Shown piece after piece: positions 15,064 through 23,473 of a DNA stretch of 36,314 nucleotides. The notes under the pieces are model-generated. The model was not told the DNA's origin and did no database searches. It saw nothing but the letters and a program-made list of their open reading frames with translations. Position 1 is the first letter of the stretch, and each line of letters starts with the position of its first letter. Made by a program: the position numbers and the translations under genes. Origin of the DNA: Polyangia bacterium (GTDB lineage: Bacteria > Myxococcota_A > Polyangia > Polyangiales > Polyangiaceae); the NCBI GenBank assembly GCA_030426145.1, contig JAUHZF010000048.1, forward strand, positions 1 to 36,314. The letters run 5' to 3'.

Positions 15064-18000
15064 GTGGCGCATGGTCGAGACCTCGCCGTCGGGCAGCGGC
15101 TCGGCGAGCGCTTCGTCGTGGTGGAGGAGGTTGCGCGCGGTGGCATGGGGGTGGTCTACCGGACGCGCGACGAGCGGGACGGCGACGAGGCGGCCCTCAA
15201 GGTCTTGGGCAAGACCTCGGGCTCGGCACTGGCCCGCTTCGAGCGGGAGGCGCGCGTTCTCGCCCGGCTCGCGCACCCGAACGTGGTGCACTACCGCGCT
15301 CACGGGCGTGACGACGACCGACCTTGGCTCGCGATGGACTGGCTCGAAGGCGTCTCGCTGGCCGAGGCCCTCGACGAGGGTCGCATCGGCATGCCCGACG
15401 TCGGGGCGCTGTCGCTCGCCGTCTGCCGCGGCCTGCAGGTGACCCACGCCCGCGGGATCGTCCATCGCGACCTCAAGCCCAGCAACATCTTCCTCCCCCA
15501 CGCCGACCCGGCGCGCGCCATCCTCCTCGACTTCGGCGTGGCGCAGGCCATCGATGGCCCGCGGCTCACCGACACCGGCGCAACCCTCGGGACCCCGGTC
15601 TACATGGCGCCGGAGCAAGCGCAGGGGTCGCGCGACGTCGACCACCGCGCAGACCTCTACGCCCTGGGCGCGGTTCTCTTCGAATGCCTCACGGGCCGGC
15701 CCCCGTTCGTGGGCTCGACCTCCTTCGCCGTGCTCGCGAAGCGGCTACTCGAAGACGCGCCTCCCCTCGCGAGTGTGGTCGGGGTGCCCGAGGCCCTGGC
15801 CCGGGTCGTCGACCAGCTCCTCCAACGCGACCCCGCCGCACGCCCGACAGACGCGAAGCAGGTCGCCGCCATGCTCGGCACCGTCTCGTTCGCCGACGTC
15901 GGTCTGGTGCCCAAGCTCCGCGGGCCGCCGGTGGGGGCGACCGCCACCGAGCAGCGCATCGGCTCGGTGCTCCTCGCGGGCAGCGCCGGGGACGAGACGA
16001 TCACCGCGAGCGATGCGCGGGTCGACCAGGACGCCCTGCGCCGCCTCGCCAGCTCCCACGGGGCCACGGTACAGCTCGCGGCGAGCGACGCCGTCATGCT
16101 CACCTTCACCCGCTCCGCCACGGCCATCGACAGCGCTTCGGCCGCGGCGTGGTGCGCGCTCGCCCTTCGAAGCACCTACGCCGAGCGTGCCGTCGCCATC
16201 GCGACGGGAGATCTCGTGCTCGGGCAGGTCACCATCTCGGGCGACGCCGTCGACCGCGCGGCCGGCCTGCTCGACCCTTCGCTGGGCATCGGCGTCGACA
16301 CGACCACCGCCGAGCTGCTCGCCGCGCGCTTCGAGCTCGAGCGCGCGGGAGAGCGGTGGCGCCTCGTCGGCGAGCGTCGGGCGCCGGTGTGGCTGCCCGG
16401 CGCGACGACGCTCACCGGGCGGCGGCGTGAGCTGAGGCGCCTGCTGCGCGCTTACGAAGATGTCGCCGAAGACGAACGCCCCGCGGTCGTGGTGGTGACG
16501 GGAGAGGCGGGCATGGGCAAGTCGAGGCTCGCCACCGAATGCGTGGAACGATTGCGGGAGCGCACGGCCGAGGTGCGCATCGTGCTCGCGACCGGTCGGC
16601 CAGCCCATCGTGATGTGCCCTTCGGGGTGGCCTCTCAGCTCGTGCGCACCACGTTCGACGAAGAAGGCGCCGCGGAGGCCACGGGCTCGTTTCTCTCGTC
16701 GTGGTCATCGACGTCGGGACCGGCGAGCCGCGACCCGGCGCTCCTGCAAAGGCAACTCTCGGCTGCGTTCGAGCGTTGGCTCCGTGCCGTGACCGCACCG
16801 GGTCCGGTGGTGCTGCTCCTCGAAGACATGCACTGGGCCGACCGGCCCTCGGTCGAGCTGCTCGACACGACCTTGGCCGCCGTGCAGGGCCGGCCCCTGT
16901 TGCTCGTCGCGCTCGGCCGCCCCGAGCTTCACGAGCGCTTCGGCGAAGGGTGGCGCTCCCACGACCGCCTCGATCTTCGCCTCGCGCCATTGGATGCCGC
17001 ATCGAGTCGTTCTCTCCTCGTTGAGGTCGGCATCGAAGATAGCCGCGCGGAGGACATCATCGCCTTGGCCGACGGCAACCCCTTCGCGCTCATCGAGATG
17101 GGGCGGGCGGAGCGTCGGGGCGCCAAGCGGGTACCGGCGACCGTGCTCGCCGCGGCGCAGACCCGACTCGACGACCTCTCCCCCGGCGCCCGCAGGGCCG
17201 CCCGGGCCGCGAGCGTCTTCGGTCGCACCTTCGATGCAGCCAGGGTGGCCGCCGTGCTCGCCACCCCGGAGAACAGGGTCAGACCGTGGCTCGAGGAGCT
17301 CGTGATGGCGACGGTGATCGAGCCCGCAGACGAGAGCTTCCTCTTCGCGCACGACCTGCTCGTCGAGGCGACCTACGCCACGTGGGTGGCCGAGGACCGT
17401 CGTCGTGCCCACGCCGCGGCGGCTCGCTTTCTCGACGGCCGACCCGACGTCGAGCCAGACGAACTGAGCCGCCACTACCGCGACGGCGGCGACCTCCGTC
17501 GCGCCGCGATGTGGTCGATGCGCGCGGCCGAACGCGCGTTGGCTCTCGGCGACCTCGAGCGCGCGCTCGCGCTGTCTGCCCCAGTCCCCGAAGCCGACGA
17601 CGAGACCAAGGGGCGCCTCGCCCTCGTCGCGGCCGAGGCGCACATCTGGCGAGGGCGTCACGACCGGGCCTTCGACGCGGGCCAGGGCGCGCTCGCGTTG
17701 CTCCCGACGACGTCACGCCATGGCTTCCGAGCTGTGCGACTGCTCTTCGAAGCGTCGCGGGCTGGCGGTGAGGTCGAGGTTCTCACCACGCTACTGGATA
17801 CCTGCATCGCCGCCACGCCGGAGCCGGCGGCAGCGACGGATGGCTGGCTCGCGCTGGCACAAGGCGCTCAGTTCGCAACGCGGGTCGGGGACTACGACCG
17901 CGCCGAGCGCGCCGTGCGACGACTCGCCGAGCTCGGTCCCCCCGAGCTCTTCGGCGGACACCTCGATTTCGTGCGCGCCATGCTCCACCTCCATCGAGGC

Positions 18001-18756
18001 GAAGTGGCCGAATGGCGCGAGACCTTGGAGCGCGCCCTCGCGGCCTTCACCGAGGCCGGCGACCTCCGAAACGCATGCGCGGTTCGCGGCGAGATCGGCT
18101 TCGCGGCATCCGAACAGGGCGCCTACGACGACGCCGAGGCTATGTTGGTCCCCGCCCTCGGGCAGGCCCGTACACTGGGTCTCGACCACGTCACGGCGTG
18201 GCTGCTGCTCTTGCTGGGGCCCGTGCTGGCACGGGTACGAGGGCTCGAGGCCGGCATCGAAACCGCACGCGAAGCCATCGAGGCGCTGGAGCGCCAACGC
18301 GACCCGCGGCTCGAGGGTGCGGCCCATGCTTATCTCGGCGCCCTCCTGCTCGAGGCGGGCGACGTGAAGGGAGCGGCCGAGCACGCGCGGCGCGCCATGA
18401 CACACCTCGGCCCCTTCCCTCCCCTCGAGCCCCTCGCGCTCGGGCTCGGCGCCCGCGTGGCCGTGGCCGAAGGCGACGCCGTGCGAGCCTTCACCTTGGT
18501 CGATCGGGCACGCCATACCATCGACGAGCTCGGTGGCGTCGAAGAGGGTGAAGCGCAAGTCGACCTCGGCCGCGTCGAGGCGCTCGTGGCGATGGGTCGT
18601 ACCCCCGAAGCGCAAGAAGCCGCCCTCGACGGCCTCGCGCGACTCGAGGCGCGCGCCCTCACCCTGCCCGAGACCGCGCGAGCCGGCTTCATGGCCATCG
18701 CGACCCACGCCGCGCTCGCTCGCTACGCGATGTCGAAGCGCTTGAGCAACCGGTAG
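15064..18756 (+). CDS. Ser/Thr protein kinase fused to cyclase-like, AAA-type ATPase and TPR domains
   Basis: A 1230-residue signalling protein. Kinase (about residues 10-275): Gly loop 'ARGGMGVV', lysine in 'AALKVLGK', 'VHRDLKPSN', 'LLDFGVAQ' and 'YMAPEQ', all intact. A class III cyclase-like fold follows (about 290-445) but its metal-binding region reads 'VLLAGSAGD', so it should be inactive. The ATPase (from about 450) has Walker A 'GEAGMGKS' and Walker B 'VVLLLEDMHWAD', as in MalT/AfsR-like STAND proteins. From about 790 to the end it is helical TPR-like. Such fusions are typical of myxobacteria; ligand and targets are unknown. The start is a GTG with weak ribosome-binding signal. The 3' end overlaps the convergent FHA regulator gene by 34 bp. 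Confidence 0.93.
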   Translation: MAHGRDLAVGQRLGERFVVVEEVARGGMGVVYRTRDERDGDEAALKVLGKTSGSALARFEREARVLARLAHPNVVHYRAHGRDDDRPWLAMDWLEGVSLAEALDEGRIGMPDVGALSLAVCRGLQVTHARGIVHRDLKPSNIFLPHADPARAILLDFGVAQAIDGPRLTDTGATLGTPVYMAPEQAQGSRDVDHRADLYALGAVLFECLTGRPPFVGSTSFAVLAKRLLEDAPPLASVVGVPEALARVVDQLLQRDPAARPTDAKQVAAMLGTVSFADVGLVPKLRGPPVGATATEQRIGSVLLAGSAGDETITASDARVDQDALRRLASSHGATVQLAASDAVMLTFTRSATAIDSASAAAWCALALRSTYAERAVAIATGDLVLGQVTISGDAVDRAAGLLDPSLGIGVDTTTAELLAARFELERAGERWRLVGERRAPVWLPGATTLTGRRRELRRLLRAYEDVAEDERPAVVVVTGEAGMGKSRLATECVERLRERTAEVRIVLATGRPAHRDVPFGVASQLVRTTFDEEGAAEATGSFLSSWSSTSGPASRDPALLQRQLSAAFERWLRAVTAPGPVVLLLEDMHWADRPSVELLDTTLAAVQGRPLLLVALGRPELHERFGEGWRSHDRLDLRLAPLDAASSRSLLVEVGIEDSRAEDIIALADGNPFALIEMGRAERRGAKRVPATVLAAAQTRLDDLSPGARRAARAASVFGRTFDAARVAAVLATPENRVRPWLEELVMATVIEPADESFLFAHDLLVEATYATWVAEDRRRAHAAAARFLDGRPDVEPDELSRHYRDGGDLRRAAMWSMRAAERALALGDLERALALSAPVPEADDETKGRLALVAAEAHIWRGRHDRAFDAGQGALALLPTTSRHGFRAVRLLFEASRAGGEVEVLTTLLDTCIAATPEPAAATDGWLALAQGAQFATRVGDYDRAERAVRRLAELGPPELFGGHLDFVRAMLHLHRGEVAEWRETLERALAAFTEAGDLRNACAVRGEIGFAASEQGAYDDAEAMLVPALGQARTLGLDHVTAWLLLLLGPVLARVRGLEAGIETAREAIEALERQRDPRLEGAAHAYLGALLLEAGDVKGAAEHARRAMTHLGPFPPLEPLALGLGARVAVAEGDAVRAFTLVDRARHTIDELGGVEEGEAQVDLGRVEALVAMGRTPEAQEAALDGLARLEARALTLPETARAGFMAIATHAALARYAMSKRLSNR

Positions 18757-20135
18757 AGCTGAAACCGACTGAGCCCGAGCTCGGCCGCGGCGGCCGTCTT
18801 GTTGCCTTCGTGGGCGTCGAGCGCCGCCCGCACGGCGTCGGCATCGACGTCCACCGCAGGGCCGTCCCCAACGTCATGGGAGGCGCTCGCGCCCGCGTGC
18901 TCGGCCACCAAAGCGATACGGGGACCAACGCTACCCACGATGGCCTCCCACAATCGGCGGTCGAGCTCTCTCACGTGGTAGGCGTAGCTCCCGCGCACGA
19001 GGTCGGAGACGAAATCCGGCTCCAGGGCTGTGAGGAGCGCCGGACCTTCGCCCTCGAGCGCATAGGTCTGACGCAGCTGCGGCGTGTCGCGTACGGCGCG
19101 TTCGAGCAGCATGATCAGGAGGAGGGGGATGTCTTCCCGTCGCTCCTCGAGGCCGGGAACCGTCACCCGCACCTTGAGCCGCGCCGCGAAGTCGCCCTTG
19201 AGCTCGCTCACGTCGCGATTGGTCGCGGCGACCACACGGAGATCGGCGCGCCGCCTTCGGTCGTCCCCGAGGCGTTGGTATTCGCCCTGGTCGAGGACGC
19301 GCAGCAGGTGAGCCTGAAGGGAGGCATCCAGCTCGCCGATCTCGTCCAGGAAGAGGGTACCCCCGTCGGCTTCGCCGATGAGCCCCTCCCGTGCCGCCAT
19401 ACCGGCCTGGGGATAGTCCGCGACGTGACCGAAGAGCTCGGCATCGACCAGGCCTTCGGGCAGGGTCGCCGCGTTGCGCGACACGAGCGGGGCCTGCTGG
19501 CGAGGAGACAAGCGGTGAATCGCGGCCGCGATGACTTCTTTCCCGGCACCGCTCGGGCCGAGCACGAGGACGTGCGCCGACGTCATGGCCACCAGGGCGA
19601 CCTCATCGCGCATGCGCCAGGCGGCCGGACTCTCGCCAATGAGGCCCGTGGCATCGGCGCGACCGAAGTCGGGCCACCGCTCGGGTGGAAGGTTCCGCAG
19701 CGGTGGCAGCTCGAGCCGCCGACGAACGCACAGCAGAACGAGCTGCTCGGTGAGCGCGAGCACATCGCCCTCCGCGACGCGCCCCGTGTCGAGCTCCCGT
19801 CCGTTGAGCAGCGCGGGGCAGCGACCGACCCGTTCGAAGCCGATGTGGTCCCCCTCCCCACGCAGCACGAGCTGACGGCGAGAGATCCCCCGTCCGGCCA
19901 GGGCTTCGCCCGGCACCAACTCGCCAGGTCGCTGACGCCCGAAGACGAGCGCTGTCTCCCCCGACGGACCTTCACCTCGCCCGAGGAGGCGCGACGCCCC
20001 CCGTGGCACGAAGCCGATCTCCCCCACACGCTCGGGCTGCGCCGACGACCACACGATCACGAGCCCGAGCTCGGTCGCGACATCGCCAGCTCTCGATGGT
20101 CGGTGGTCGATCGTGATCGTGGCGTCGTCGCTCAC
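18723..20135 (-). CDS. FHA-domain AAA regulator of the NtrC type, without a GAFTGA loop
   Basis: A 470-residue protein. An FHA-like domain spans about residues 25-135 ('RLLGRGEG', 'GRGISRRQLVLRG', 'LLNGREL') and would bind phosphothreonine. The AAA domain has Walker A 'GPSGAGKE' (near 192) and Walker B 'GGTLFLDEIGEL'. A Fis-type helix-turn-helix ends the protein ('NKTAAAAELGLSRFQLYRLL'). Where sigma54 activators carry GAFTGA, this one reads 'ELFGHVADYPQAGMAAREG'. By family knowledge that loop contacts sigma54, so normal sigma54 activation is doubtful. The neighbouring kinase could supply the phospho-ligand (inference). The start is a GTG. It is divergent from the GAF regulator, 121 bp away. 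Confidence 0.92.
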   Translation of the reverse strand: MSDDATITIDHRPSRAGDVATELGLVIVWSSAQPERVGEIGFVPRGASRLLGRGEGPSGETALVFGRQRPGELVPGEALAGRGISRRQLVLRGEGDHIGFERVGRCPALLNGRELDTGRVAEGDVLALTEQLVLLCVRRRLELPPLRNLPPERWPDFGRADATGLIGESPAAWRMRDEVALVAMTSAHVLVLGPSGAGKEVIAAAIHRLSPRQQAPLVSRNAATLPEGLVDAELFGHVADYPQAGMAAREGLIGEADGGTLFLDEIGELDASLQAHLLRVLDQGEYQRLGDDRRRRADLRVVAATNRDVSELKGDFAARLKVRVTVPGLEERREDIPLLLIMLLERAVRDTPQLRQTYALEGEGPALLTALEPDFVSDLVRGSYAYHVRELDRRLWEAIVGSVGPRIALVAEHAGASASHDVGDGPAVDVDADAVRAALDAHEGNKTAAAAELGLSRFQLYRLLKRFDIA

Positions 20136-20256
20136 GGCGCTCGTATACCACCATCGGCAGAGGACCCGACGCGAGCTCCACGCGGCTCGTGATGAGTGAG
20201 GTTCCGTAGCGCACGCCGCCTTTCCACGCCGTCTGGGGTGGGCTATCCCGAGGGCG

Positions 20257-21774
20257 ATGGCGTCAGCGCTCGAAGCCGAGGTCGAACGGCTGCACGGCGA
20301 GGTAGACCTCTACCGACAACTGCTGCAGCTCACCGAGCAGCAGGAGCTGAGGCCGTTCCTCCGCGACGCCCTGGCTCTCATCGTGCGTATCTCTCGGGCG
20401 CGGCGCGGGTATCTCGAGCTGCGAGGCGACGCCGACGAGGTGCTCTTCTGGATGGGCCACGCCGGGTCCGAGGAGCAAGTCGAAGCCTTTCGCGAGGCCA
20501 TCTCCCAGGGTGTCGTCGAGCAGGCCATGGCCACGGGCGAGACGGTGGTCACCGCGTCGGCCCTCCGCGACCCGCGGTTCCGCGAGCGTGGGAGCGTGCG
20601 CAACAACCGAATCGAGGCCATTCTCTGCGCGCCCATCGGTCGCGACCCCGCGATCGGTGTCGTCTACCTCCAGGACCGACCCGATCCCGGTCCATTCAGC
20701 GCCGAGGACAAGGACCGCGTGGAGATGTTGGCCCGCCACATCGCCCCCAACGCAGACCGGCTCCTGCTGAAGGAACGCGCACAGGTTGGGGAAGACCCGA
20801 CCCAACCGTACCGAGAGGCCCTGCAGGGCCATGCCGCCTTCGTCGGCCGCAGCAAGGCGGTGGCCAACGTCCTCAAGCAGGTCTCCTTCGTGGCCCCCCA
20901 CGACGTCGGCGTCCTCCTCACCGGTCCCACCGGTACGGGCAAGACGTTGCTGGCCCGCATCATCCATCAGAACTCGCCTCGTGCCGCCCACCCCTTCGTC
21001 GAGGTCAACTGTGGCGCCCTGCCCGAGCAGCTCATCGAGAACGAGCTCTTCGGCGCCGTGGCCGGCGCCCATTCGACGGCCACCTCGGCCTCCGAGGGCA
21101 AGGTCTTGGCCGCCCAGCGTGGAACCCTCTTCCTCGACGAGATCGGCGAACTGCCCCTCGTGGCCCAGTCCAAGCTCCTGCAGCTGTTGCAGTCCGGACG
21201 CTACTTCCGCCTCGGCGAGTCTTCGCCACGCGATGCCGACATCCGGGTGATCGCCGCGACCAACGTCGACCTCGAAGAAGCCTCGCGCCAAGGCACGTTC
21301 CGCGAAGACCTCTACTACCGGTTGAACGTTCTCCCCATCTCGATGCCGCCGCTCGACGAACGCTTGGAGGACGTCCCACTGCTCGCCACCAGCATCTGCG
21401 AAGACCTGTGCGAGCAGAACCGGCTTCCCACCCTTCGTCTCTCGCCGCTCGCCCTACACGCCGTCGAGACGGCCGAGTGGCCAGGCAACGTGCGCCAGCT
21501 CTCCAATGCCCTTGCCGCGGCCACGCTGCGCGCGGCGGGCGAGGGCACGCCGACGGTGGAGCCGCGCCACATCTTCCCCTCGACCCACGACGAGGTGGAG
21601 CCGACCTCGACGCGGCGGCTGACCTACCAGCAGCAGCTTCAGGACTTCAAGAAGGCCCTCATCATCCGCACGCTCACGGAAACGGACTGGAACGTGAGCG
21701 AGGCCGCCCGCCGTCTCGACGTCGCTCGTTCCCTCGTCAACAAGCTCATTCGGACCTTCGAGCTCAAGCGCTAG
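20257..21774 (+). CDS. GAF-domain AAA regulator of the NtrC type, with an altered GAFTGA loop
   Basis: A 505-residue protein. A short N-terminal coiled coil ('LEAEVERLHGEVDLYRQLL') leads into a GAF domain (about 30-175, 'ILCAPIGRDPAIGVVYLQD'), which binds small molecules in relatives. The AAA domain has Walker A 'GPTGTGKT' (near 223), Walker B 'GTLFLDEIGELP' and 'RFREDLYYRLNVLPI'-like sensor sequence. The GAFTGA position reads 'ELFGAVAGAHSTATSAS', keeping only the GA. A Fis-type helix-turn-helix closes the protein ('NVSEAARRLDVARSLVNKLI'). Standard sigma54 activation is therefore uncertain. The ATG at 20257 follows a GAGGG sequence. A hybrid histidine kinase gene follows on the same strand. 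Confidence 0.92.
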   Translation: MASALEAEVERLHGEVDLYRQLLQLTEQQELRPFLRDALALIVRISRARRGYLELRGDADEVLFWMGHAGSEEQVEAFREAISQGVVEQAMATGETVVTASALRDPRFRERGSVRNNRIEAILCAPIGRDPAIGVVYLQDRPDPGPFSAEDKDRVEMLARHIAPNADRLLLKERAQVGEDPTQPYREALQGHAAFVGRSKAVANVLKQVSFVAPHDVGVLLTGPTGTGKTLLARIIHQNSPRAAHPFVEVNCGALPEQLIENELFGAVAGAHSTATSASEGKVLAAQRGTLFLDEIGELPLVAQSKLLQLLQSGRYFRLGESSPRDADIRVIAATNVDLEEASRQGTFREDLYYRLNVLPISMPPLDERLEDVPLLATSICEDLCEQNRLPTLRLSPLALHAVETAEWPGNVRQLSNALAAATLRAAGEGTPTVEPRHIFPSTHDEVEPTSTRRLTYQQQLQDFKKALIIRTLTETDWNVSEAARRLDVARSLVNKLIRTFELKR

Positions 21775-21911
21775 CCAGCTCCAGTCGGAGTGTCCTCATT
21801 CGGTGACAGGCCCAAGAACGGGTGGCCTCGTACGAGGACAGCCACCCAGAACCAGCGCCACGATTTCGGCCACCTGAGTCCGCGGCACGGATGATGCTGG
21901 GGTGGAACCCC

Positions 21912-23468
21912 ATGAAGAATGGCGGTGGGGCCTTCAGCCTGGACGCTTTCGTGACGGATGCGCTCGTGGGGGCGCAGGTGGTGAAGCAGCGGGCCACACA
22001 ACCCCCGACGCCGGCGATGGTCGAGTCGCTGGTGGGAGGGCACTTCAGCTATGTCGTGACCGCCTTCGGCGAGGAGCGCCTGGTGTCGGTCGGTGACGAG
22101 GCGAAGCGCCTCTTCGGGGTGGCCGACGCTTGGTGTGACGATGGGCCCGAGCGGCTCTGGACGCACGTTCGGCCGACGGACCGCATGGCCTTCTGGCGCG
22201 CGCTGCGGTCGAGCTCGGTGCAGTCGCGAAGCTTCAAATGTGAGCTGCGCATCGAGACGGACAAGCCTCGACACCTGGCGTGCCGCGCCTTTGCGACCCG
22301 CGACCAGGAGCAGCTGGTGTGGCACGTCGCCGTGCAGGACGTCACGAGAGAACGCCGGCTGGAGGCCAGGCTCGCCGAGCTGCACCACCACGAAACGCGT
22401 GGGGTCTTCGTGGCGGGCATGGCGCACAACTTCCTCAACGTACTGTCCTCGATCATGCCCAACCTCGAGCACTGCCGAGCCATGGTCGACAGCGAGCTTC
22501 AGCCGGCCCTCGACGACGCCATCGAAGCCGCGCGCACCGCGACCACCATGGTCTCGGGACTGTTCAAGGCCGTTCGGGCCGAGCCGGACGACGAGCTCCA
22601 ACCCACCAGTCCCGTGTTCGCCGTGCACGAGATCACCACGCTCTGCCAGCACGCCTTTGGGCCTGAAGTCGATCTACGCGTCGACGTCAAAGGCCCCATC
22701 TACAACGTGCTGGCCGAACCGGGCGAGCTCGAGATGGTGCTCCTGAACCTGTGCATCAATGCGCGTGACGCGATGCAGGGCACCGACGAGCCCCGGCTCA
22801 CCCTTCGGGTGCGCCCCTCGGCCGGTGACAAGAGCGTGCTCATCGAGGTGGAAGACAACGGCTCCGGCATGTCCGAAGAGGTGCTGGCTCGTATCGGCGA
22901 ACCCTTCTTCACGACCAAGCCCCGAGGGCGGGGTACCGGGCTCGGGCTCGCGACCGCCTGGGACACGGTGCGCCGCCTCGGCGGCGACATGACCTGCCAG
23001 TCGTGTGCCGGTGCCGGAACCACCTTCACCATATCGCTACCCCGCCACCTCACGAGCCCGAGCTCGGACGACGATGACGCGCCCTCTGGGATTCAGCACC
23101 GCGAGCCCAAACCTCGCGTGTTGATCGTCGACGACGAGGAGCTCGTTCGGCGCGCGCTGAAGCGGCTGTTCTTGCGCCACGGGGTCGAGGTGATCGAGGC
23201 CGAGGACGCACGAGGCGCGCTCCTCGCCATGCACGATGGTGGCATCGACCTGGTGCTGCTCGACCTCGGCCTACCCGACATGCCCGGCGACGAGTTGATG
23301 GCGAAGCTACGCCGGCGCTACCCGAACCTCCCCATCGTCGTGGCCACGGGCTTCCACTACGAAGACCACGAGCTCCCTGACGCCACGCGGGTGATGGCCA
23401 AGCCGCTTCAACACGAGCACGTGAGGATGCTCATTCGAGAGCTCATCGTGACCGCGACCTCGCCATGA
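21912..23468 (+). CDS. Hybrid sensor histidine kinase with a C-terminal receiver domain
   Basis: A PAS-like input region (about residues 40-150) leads to the phosphoacceptor histidine in 'GMAHNFLNVLSSIMPNL' (near 170), the N box 'NLCINARDAM' (near 283), G1 'VEDNGSGM', F 'EPFFTTK' and G2 'GTGLGLA'. A receiver domain follows ('VLIVDDEELVRRAL', acceptor Asp in 'LVLLDLGLPD' near 450, Lys in 'VMAKPL'). No membrane segment is visible, so it is probably a cytosolic sensor. I chose the ATG at 21912 because codons between the longest possible start (GTG at 21822) and here have poor G/C at third positions; the ATG at 21891 is also possible. It may phosphorylate its own receiver or an unlinked partner. 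Confidence 0.9.
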   Translation: MKNGGGAFSLDAFVTDALVGAQVVKQRATQPPTPAMVESLVGGHFSYVVTAFGEERLVSVGDEAKRLFGVADAWCDDGPERLWTHVRPTDRMAFWRALRSSSVQSRSFKCELRIETDKPRHLACRAFATRDQEQLVWHVAVQDVTRERRLEARLAELHHHETRGVFVAGMAHNFLNVLSSIMPNLEHCRAMVDSELQPALDDAIEAARTATTMVSGLFKAVRAEPDDELQPTSPVFAVHEITTLCQHAFGPEVDLRVDVKGPIYNVLAEPGELEMVLLNLCINARDAMQGTDEPRLTLRVRPSAGDKSVLIEVEDNGSGMSEEVLARIGEPFFTTKPRGRGTGLGLATAWDTVRRLGGDMTCQSCAGAGTTFTISLPRHLTSPSSDDDDAPSGIQHREPKPRVLIVDDEELVRRALKRLFLRHGVEVIEAEDARGALLAMHDGGIDLVLLDLGLPDMPGDELMAKLRRRYPNLPIVVATGFHYEDHELPDATRVMAKPLQHEHVRMLIRELIVTATSP

Positions 23469-23473
23469 GGTCG

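Noticed and set aside
18810..20192. Plus-strand open frame of 460 codons
   Set aside because: It mirrors the FHA regulator gene, whose Walker motifs and helix-turn-helix clearly show the minus strand is coding.
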